Source: Ralstonia pickettii
GTDB lineage: Bacteria; Pseudomonadota; Gammaproteobacteria; Burkholderiales; Burkholderiaceae
Direction of reading: 5' to 3'
DNA: 64,000 nucleotides
NCBI RefSeq assembly: GCF_000607165.1
Contig: NZ_JFZG01000025.1
Coordinates: 186,001-250,000, forward strand
Position 1 is the first letter of the stretch. Every line of letters begins with the position of its first letter. Below the pieces are notes generated by a model. The model was given only the letters and a program-made list of their open reading frames with translations, searched no databases and was not told the origin of the DNA. Positions 59,398-64,000 of the stretch are shown piece after piece. The position numbers and the translations under genes were made by a program.

Positions 59398-59860
59398 AGC
59401 TGCCGGATTTCTCTATTTTTTCTTCATTTCGTCGTGTAGCTTCGCGACTTCAAAGGGTTCGATCGGGCTCGCAGTTAAACAAACAGGTGAATTGCCTGTC
59501 GTATGTCTTGCGGCGGCTGATGAGAATGGAAATCAACCTGTTCGGGTCCATTTCGTCGGCGTTTCTCATGCAACGGGGTCTTTTGGAAGTGAGTCATACT
59601 GGCAGGTCGAGGTTCCGGAATCTTCGAAACCGCTCTATCTGAAGCGCGGCGAGTGCCTCACCTATGGCCAGGCTATCGGGGGCGCCAATATTCTGACGGA
59701 ACCCAAAAAGCTCCAGCCCGGCGTGCTGTATGGAATCGGCCTTGTCCCGTACGACGCAGACTTCGTCTACGGCGCAAACTTTTGCTTGATCCCTCAACCC
59801 AACGGAAAGTTGAAAGTGGTTGATCCCGCAATTGAACGTGGCGTTTGCCCTGCCAAGTAG
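59375..59860 (+). CDS. Small lipoprotein overlapping vgrG-3, likely immunity protein
   Basis: A 161-residue exported lipoprotein; the hydrophobic start ends in ISSC, giving an acylated Cys21. The rest includes LYLKRGECLTYGQAIGG and a C-terminal FCLIPQPNGKLKVVDP, a pattern reminiscent of putative periplasmic T6SS immunity lipoproteins (DUF7480-like), which I cannot confirm. Its ATG lies 23 bases inside vgrG-3, so the two are translationally coupled. A periplasmic lipoprotein is what one expects as protection against a metallopeptidase domain delivered to the periplasm. GC is low like the end of vgrG-3, suggesting they moved together. Confidence 0.8.
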   Translation: MHRIFRNKAAGFLYFFFISSCSFATSKGSIGLAVKQTGELPVVCLAAADENGNQPVRVHFVGVSHATGSFGSESYWQVEVPESSKPLYLKRGECLTYGQAIGGANILTEPKKLQPGVLYGIGLVPYDADFVYGANFCLIPQPNGKLKVVDPAIERGVCPAK

Positions 59861-60185
59861 CTTCCGAGTTTTTATCTCGGGTATGTTGCGCACTAGCCCC
59901 CCGTCCTTATGCGGCAGGGCTCAATCCGTTGCTCCACCCCGGGGAACGCTTGCGGGCAAGCACTATTCCCCTCCACCCGGCGCCAGCCCCACACGCTGAT
60001 GGGCAGCTAGCTGTTTTGTGCCAAGAGTGCAGGAGAAGGAACGACAGAAATACGGTTCGATCTTGGGAAGAACATCGTCGACACGGCACGTGCATCAGGC
60101 ATTCCGACAGCCGCACCGTGCATACCGCCAAGGTGGCTGAACACGAAGAAGCCGCCAAAGACAACCACGAAGTCGTTGTTATTCC
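59861..60185. pseudogene. Degenerate region between the two immunity genes
   Basis: A 325-base stretch with no intact gene. A plus-strand frame from about 59845 ends at 60189, overlapping the next start as ATGA; its last part, HTAKVAEHEEAAKDNHEVVV, reads like real protein, while the earlier part is unlike a protein. This suggests the 3' end of a lost gene that used to be coupled to the Imm71/72-like gene. A small hairpin (CCGAG/CTCGG) lies just after the lipoprotein stop. The identity of the lost gene is unknown. Confidence 0.45.
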
Positions 60186-61253
60186 ATGACCACGAATCTA
60201 GCTATACAAGGTGGCGTCATGCTGCCGACCGAGCACGAACGCAAGCAGATTTTTTATTGGCTCAAGCAGATCAGTTCTTACACCGCATGGAACCGTATCT
60301 TCGGGTTCTATCAGGCTTGGGCTCAGGCGGCCGAAGACTGTGCCCGCCGAGCCACAGAACCGGGCGGCCCTGCTGCGGATTACAAACTTATCCTCAACGG
60401 GCTAGCGCATTGCGAAGAGGCCGTGCTTCGCCTCAAGAAAGGCGACAAACGCATCTTCAAGTTTGATGCGAATGGCGAACTGGCTATGGCCGACCGCCTA
60501 CCGACGTATTGGGAGAAGATGCTATTCCGCATGGAGGACGGGGAAACACTGCAACGCGATGAAGGCAACACCCCCGGCTGGACACAGTTTCACCAAGCGT
60601 TGGTGAAGCTGTGTGCGGCTTGGGGCGAGTGCGCTCCCGACATTCTTGAGCCTCGCTACCTCGATACGGAAACCTACACGTTCTGCAACGATTACCTCAG
60701 GGCGAAACTCAATCAGATGGTATTTCCGAGTCCCCTGCCTGATGTGCCGGACCCCAAAGAGGACGTGCTGGTCTCCAGCGGAAAGATGACGCCCTATTCG
60801 GGTATTTGGGAACCCGTCGATGCCCCCAAGCCAAAACTGTTCAGCCTGTTCCGAAACAACGAACAGCCCAAGGGGTCGTTTCCCATCGTCGGCACAATGA
60901 GCTATCTGCACGGCGGCTCAAACGCCCCCAACATGGCCGCCTACGCCGAAGAACGCGGTTTACCGACCACGTGGCGCCTTCTTTGGCGCGATACCCGCTA
61001 CGAGGATGGCACCATCCCCGACGAGGAGCGGGATTACGTCTTCCTGAAGCCAGAGTCAGCACAAGAAGAGGCTTCGGCAACTGTGTCTGCTACTCCCGAT
61101 CTGCTCATCTGGGCTGAAAGTGGGCAGCCGGCTCCCCAAACGGGCCGCTGGCTGGCCGAACATGACCTACAAGCCAGCATCACACTCCAAGCAGGAGACA
61201 TCCTACCGATGCATCAGGGAAGAAAATCTCGTTGGACGCTCGCGCGGGCGTAG
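60186..61253 (+). CDS. Imm71/Imm72-like immunity protein, orphan
   Basis: A 355-residue cytoplasmic protein with no signal or membrane helix. The N-terminal part (LPTEHERKQIFYWLKQISSY; KRIFKFDANGELAMADRLPT; YWEKMLFR) fits the Imm71 type, and the C-terminal part (SGKMTPYSGIWEPV; GTMSYLHGGSNAPN) fits the Imm72 module that follows it in many polymorphic-toxin loci. These proteins protect against T6SS or Rhs toxins. No intact toxin gene is adjacent. It is preceded by the degenerate region and followed by a vgrG scar, so its toxin may have been lost, and it could protect against toxins of related strains. Confidence 0.75.
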   Translation: MTTNLAIQGGVMLPTEHERKQIFYWLKQISSYTAWNRIFGFYQAWAQAAEDCARRATEPGGPAADYKLILNGLAHCEEAVLRLKKGDKRIFKFDANGELAMADRLPTYWEKMLFRMEDGETLQRDEGNTPGWTQFHQALVKLCAAWGECAPDILEPRYLDTETYTFCNDYLRAKLNQMVFPSPLPDVPDPKEDVLVSSGKMTPYSGIWEPVDAPKPKLFSLFRNNEQPKGSFPIVGTMSYLHGGSNAPNMAAYAEERGLPTTWRLLWRDTRYEDGTIPDEERDYVFLKPESAQEEASATVSATPDLLIWAESGQPAPQTGRWLAEHDLQASITLQAGDILPMHQGRKSRWTLARA

Positions 61254-61317
61254 CCGGGGGGCAAACGCCTTATCGCCTTAAAGCGGCAACGGGCTCGTTC
61301 GCTCGTCGCTCACCCCT

Positions 61318-61387
61318 GGCAATCACCTGCCGTGCGCCGGCACGCAGGTGCTGCCGACTTTCATCGACGGCGACATCGACCGCCCAA
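61318..61387 (+). pseudogene. 70-bp vgrG remnant
   Basis: The bases match 57442-57511 of vgrG-3 with about six mismatches, encoding NHLPCAGTQVLPTFIDGDID against NHLPRAGTQVLLTFIDGDID (the OB/gp5 segment). Nothing else of a vgrG is present. It is a scar of a former vgrG copy or recombination event in the variable end of the cluster. Confidence 0.85.
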
Positions 61388-61408
61388 TCACCGGATGCGA
61401 AGTTCCAA

Positions 61409-61732
61409 ATGAGCACGCCGCTTTATCCGCAGGAAATCTATCTGCTCGAACGCCACACCTCTGTCGAGTACTTCGGCGCGATGCGCAACGCGTGGCACGC
61501 GGCGGTCAACCATGTGGAAGACTGCCTTGCTCGATTCATGACAAAACTCCCAGCGGACTATCGCAGTCGCCCGCAACCTTTACAACCCGACATTGTCTGG
61601 GGACAGCGTGCGCTTCCGAATTTCCGCCAAACGGCGCTGATGCTCGACGACAGCTTCATCCGATTAACGCATCACGACTATGGCAGCACCATTTGGCAGT
61701 GGGATACGGATCAGGGCGAGCCCAAACTCTAG
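61409..61732 (+). CDS. Small protein of unknown function, possibly truncated
   Basis: A 107-residue cytoplasmic protein beginning MSTPLYPQEIYLLERHTSVE, with a well-packed helical start (YFGAMRNAWHAAVNHVEDCL) and a Pro/Arg-rich segment (LPADYRSRPQPLQPDIVWGQ). The end (GSTIWQWDTDQGEPKL) looks abrupt, as if a longer protein had been cut. I chose ATG 61409, just after the vgrG scar; longer starts run into the scar. No family is recognised. By position it may be an immunity or effector-associated gene. Confidence 0.55.
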   Translation: MSTPLYPQEIYLLERHTSVEYFGAMRNAWHAAVNHVEDCLARFMTKLPADYRSRPQPLQPDIVWGQRALPNFRQTALMLDDSFIRLTHHDYGSTIWQWDTDQGEPKL

Positions 61733-61760
61733 TGCTACAGCACAGTTTCTGGAACAAACT

Positions 61761-62471
61761 ATGAGTCTTCTGCAAAAACTATTCGGTCGAAACACCACCA
61801 AAGTGGCCACCAACCCGCCGTCACCGCCAAAGGACGAAGACACCTCCGCCGACATCGCCCCCGAACTCGCCTCTGCCCTGAAGGCCTACCAGCAAGGCCA
61901 GCACGAAGCTGCCATCGCAGCTGCTGCGCCCTACGCGAGTCACCACGCCGACGCCAACCGCCTCTGCGCGCTCGCCTATTCGGACATGCGCCGTTATCCC
62001 GAGGCGTTTCCTTACTGGCTTGCGCTGTTCGAACAGGAGCCCAGCGCGCACAACGCACTACAGTTGGCGACCACCTCGGTCATGTGCGGCGAATTGAAGC
62101 GCGGCGAAGCGTGGCTGGTGAAGTTCGACGAGGTCAATGAGCAGACGCACGAAATGTCCAGCGTCACGGCCCGCACGCAGTTCATCTCGTCGCTCACGCA
62201 GAGCGGGCACATGGCCGAAGCGTTGCCGTACCTGGATTGGCTGCGCGATGTCTATGCGCATGTCCGCATTACGGATTCGCATTTTCTGTACATGCGCGGC
62301 ATCCCGTTCTTCCTCAGCTTCCTGGAGAACAGCCTGCCCATTCTCAAGGCAAACATGCCGAACGACAGGATCGTCGATTGGTATGGAACTTTGGTGGGAA
62401 AATTGGACGAGGAAGGCGAGGCACAACTTGAGCAGTGGCGGCAATCATTGGTTGTCACGGCGGGCACTTGA
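61761..62471 (+). CDS. TPR-like helical protein in the variable region
   Basis: A 236-residue cytoplasmic protein beginning MSLLQKLFGRNTTKVATNPP, then a Pro-rich stretch and helical repeats of TPR type (ELASALKAYQQGQHEAAIAA; AFPYWLALFEQEPSAHNALQ; GELKRGEAWLVKFDEV). It begins 28 bases after the 107-residue gene with GGAA upstream. Proteins of this layout occur beside T6SS cargo genes, but its function is unknown. It could be an adaptor or immunity protein. There is no signal peptide. Confidence 0.65.
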   Translation: MSLLQKLFGRNTTKVATNPPSPPKDEDTSADIAPELASALKAYQQGQHEAAIAAAAPYASHHADANRLCALAYSDMRRYPEAFPYWLALFEQEPSAHNALQLATTSVMCGELKRGEAWLVKFDEVNEQTHEMSSVTARTQFISSLTQSGHMAEALPYLDWLRDVYAHVRITDSHFLYMRGIPFFLSFLENSLPILKANMPNDRIVDWYGTLVGKLDEEGEAQLEQWRQSLVVTAGT

Positions 62472-62506
62472 ACGTGCCCTGCTGCGACACCAGCGTGCAA
62501 AGTGAT

Positions 62507-62986
62507 ATGAGCAAGAGAGGCCTTTCGCGATTACTGGGGCTCTTCTGCATCGCAGTCGCCATTGCAGGCTGCACGCCAGACGATCCGCGCCCTAACACCA
62601 ACGTTACAGCACTTTCGCAGCACATCCACCTCAGCATGCCTCCCGCGGCTGCCCGCTTCGAGATAGCCACCCTTCCAGAGCGCAACGACGAAGGCGTACC
62701 AGGGCCGACGGACTACGTTGCCCTGATCGCTGCGATCCGGCCACAGGGCCCCGACAACGCGATCATCGCGAATCAGCCCCGCATTGGTGAAGCGGCCGCA
62801 GTTCCGGAAGCGTTCCTGCGTGCCTGGCTTTCCGAGGCAGAGAAAGACGCATTGCAACGAGCAGCCGCGCCAGGCGGTACGGCGTACAACATCAGAGCGT
62901 TGACGAGCCAGGCCGCCAAACGCGCGATCGCAGTCCCCCTGAATGCCGGCGAGTGGGTCTTATACATCGAGTACGTCGCGCCATAG
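62507..62986 (+). CDS. Small lipoprotein of unknown function
   Basis: A 159-residue lipoprotein: SRLLGLFCIAVAIAGC gives an acylated Cys22. The mature part contains LPERNDEGVPGPTDYVALIAA and a C-terminal AGEWVLYIEYVAP. No family is recognised. ATG 62507 is preferred, as the signal peptide starts there; a longer frame to 62435 lies inside the TPR gene. It is convergent with ftsK with only 26 bases between stops. It may be another immunity-like lipoprotein at the edge of the T6SS island. Confidence 0.65.
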   Translation: MSKRGLSRLLGLFCIAVAIAGCTPDDPRPNTNVTALSQHIHLSMPPAAARFEIATLPERNDEGVPGPTDYVALIAAIRPQGPDNAIIANQPRIGEAAAVPEAFLRAWLSEAEKDALQRAAAPGGTAYNIRALTSQAAKRAIAVPLNAGEWVLYIEYVAP

Positions 62987-63012
62987 CCGTCAGCCCTTCA
63001 AGGGGCGATCAA

Positions 63013-64000
63013 CTACTCCCCCGCAGCGGGCGCCAGCACCTCACGCTGCCCATTGCGCCCCATCGGCGACACCAGCCCAGCCGCTTCCATCTGCTCAATC
63101 AGCCGCGCGGCACGGTTGTAACCAATGCGCAGTTGACGCTGCACGGAGGAAATCGACGCGCGGCGCGTGTTGAGCACAAACGCCGCGGCTTCGTCGTAGA
63201 GCGGATCGGCTTCTGCGTCTGCGCTTTCGCCTCCGAACAAATCCCCGCTCGCGGCAGCTTCGGCTGGATCGCCGGCGAGGATGGCCTCGTCGTACTCGGG
63301 TTCACCAAATTGTTTCCAGTGTTCGACCACGCGGTGCACCTCTTCGTCGGCGACGAACGCGCCGTGCACGCGTTGCGGATAGCCGGTGCCCGGTGGCAAG
63401 AACAGCATGTCGCCCTGGCCAAGCAGCGATTCGGCGCCCATCTGATCGAGAATCGTGCGCGAGTCGATCTTGGATGACACCTGGAACGCCACACGCGTGG
63501 GAATGTTTGCCTTGATAAGGCCGGTGATGACGTCCACCGACGGCCGCTGCGTCGCCAGAATCAGGTGGATGCCGGCGGCGCGGGCCTTCTGTGCGAGGCG
63601 CGCGATCAGTTCTTCGATCTTCTTGCCGGCCACCATCATCAGGTCGGCCAGTTCGTCGATGACGACCACGATCAGCGGCAGCGTCGAGAGCGGCTCGGGC
63701 GCATCGGGCGTGAGCGAGAACGGGTTCGGCACCTTGCGGCCGGCCTGTTCCGCGGCCCGGATTTTCTGGTTGTAGCCGGCCAGGTTGCGCACACCCAGGG
63801 CCGACATCAGGCGGTAGCGCTTTTCCATTTCACCCACGCACCAGTTGAGCGCGTGCGCGGCCTGCTTCATGTCCGTCACGACCGGCGCGAGCAGATGCGG
63901 AATGCCCTCGTACACCGAGAGCTCCAGCATCTTCGGGTCGATCATGATCATGCGCACGTCGTCGGGCGTGGCCTTGTACAGCATCGACAGGATCATCGCG
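63013..64000 (-). CDS. ftsK: DNA translocase FtsK, 3' part (5' end outside window)
   Basis: The last 329 codons of FtsK, the septal ATPase that pumps chromosome DNA toward dif and activates XerCD. Present are the Walker B region [15 protein letters not shown], the sensor segments [20 protein letters not shown] and [20 protein letters not shown], and the C-terminal gamma winged-helix domain ([20 protein letters not shown]) that reads KOPS sequences. The N-terminal membrane part and Walker A lie beyond the right edge. As a core chromosomal gene, it marks the right border of the variable T6SS region. Confidence 0.95.
   Translation of the reverse strand, partial: AMILSMLYKATPDDVRMIMIDPKMLELSVYEGIPHLLAPVVTDMKQAAHALNWCVGEMEKRYRLMSALGVRNLAGYNQKIRAAEQAGRKVPNPFSLTPDAPEPLSTLPLIVVVIDELADLMMVAGKKIEELIARLAQKARAAGIHLILATQRPSVDVITGLIKANIPTRVAFQVSSKIDSRTILDQMGAESLLGQGDMLFLPPGTGYPQRVHGAFVADEEVHRVVEHWKQFGEPEYDEAILAGDPAEAAASGDLFGGESADAEADPLYDEAAAFVLNTRRASISSVQRQLRIGYNRAARLIEQMEAAGLVSPMGRNGQREVLAPAAGE

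Overview
The window is GC-rich DNA, about 64 % by eye, with gene order and protein families typical of Burkholderiaceae and most like Ralstonia. The genus is an inference from families and synteny, not from a search. Both ends are cut genes: a universal stress protein on the left and ftsK on the right.

Positions 1-5.4 kb look like a small low-oxygen stress locus: two universal stress proteins, a CBS-pair protein, an MgtC/DUF4010 membrane protein and a zinc alcohol dehydrogenase. Two 9/10 matches to the FNR/Anr box lie in front of the two usp genes. A class II glutamine amidotransferase follows, closed by a clear terminator.

Positions 5.6-14.0 kb carry a double-length UvrA (two complete UvrA units in one 1949-residue chain). 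A fliD-like cap gene follows behind a sigma-28-like promoter, with a small secreted basic protein convergent to it.

Positions 14.1-63.0 kb are a complete type VI secretion system (T6SS). All thirteen core genes are present: tssA, B, C, D (hcp), E, F, G, H (clpV), I (vgrG, three copies), J, K, L and M. Accessory genes include PAAR, tagF, an OmpA protein, a TagX-like M15 peptidase, a DUF4123 adaptor and a TPR lipoprotein. There are two divergent control regions. One near 20.2 kb faces tagX-PAAR-tssM-tagF-ompA to the right and an Ala-rich membrane protein to the left. One near 53.0 kb faces tssJKL-vgrG to the right and the long leftward run tssBC-hcp-tssEFGH-vgrG-DUF4123-effector-DUF6708 to the left. 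Both contain the 12-mer TATTAAGAAACG, and the 53.0 kb region carries three related 21-bp repeats, so a shared regulator is a reasonable guess.

The variable part is cargo. vgrG-1 (16-19 kb) is followed by an unrecognised 349-residue protein coupled to a lipoprotein, a likely effector/immunity pair. vgrG-2 (40-43 kb) is followed by a DUF4123 adaptor, a VasX-like membrane effector and an array of full and broken DUF6708 genes with a ~95-bp direct repeat, which looks like an expanding and decaying immunity array. vgrG-3 (56-59 kb) has an AT-richer C-terminal HExxH metallopeptidase domain and overlaps a small lipoprotein, probably its immunity protein. Further right are an orphan Imm71/72-like gene, a 70-bp vgrG scar and small genes of unknown function, then ftsK. 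No tRNA, rRNA, CRISPR array or intact insertion sequence was seen.
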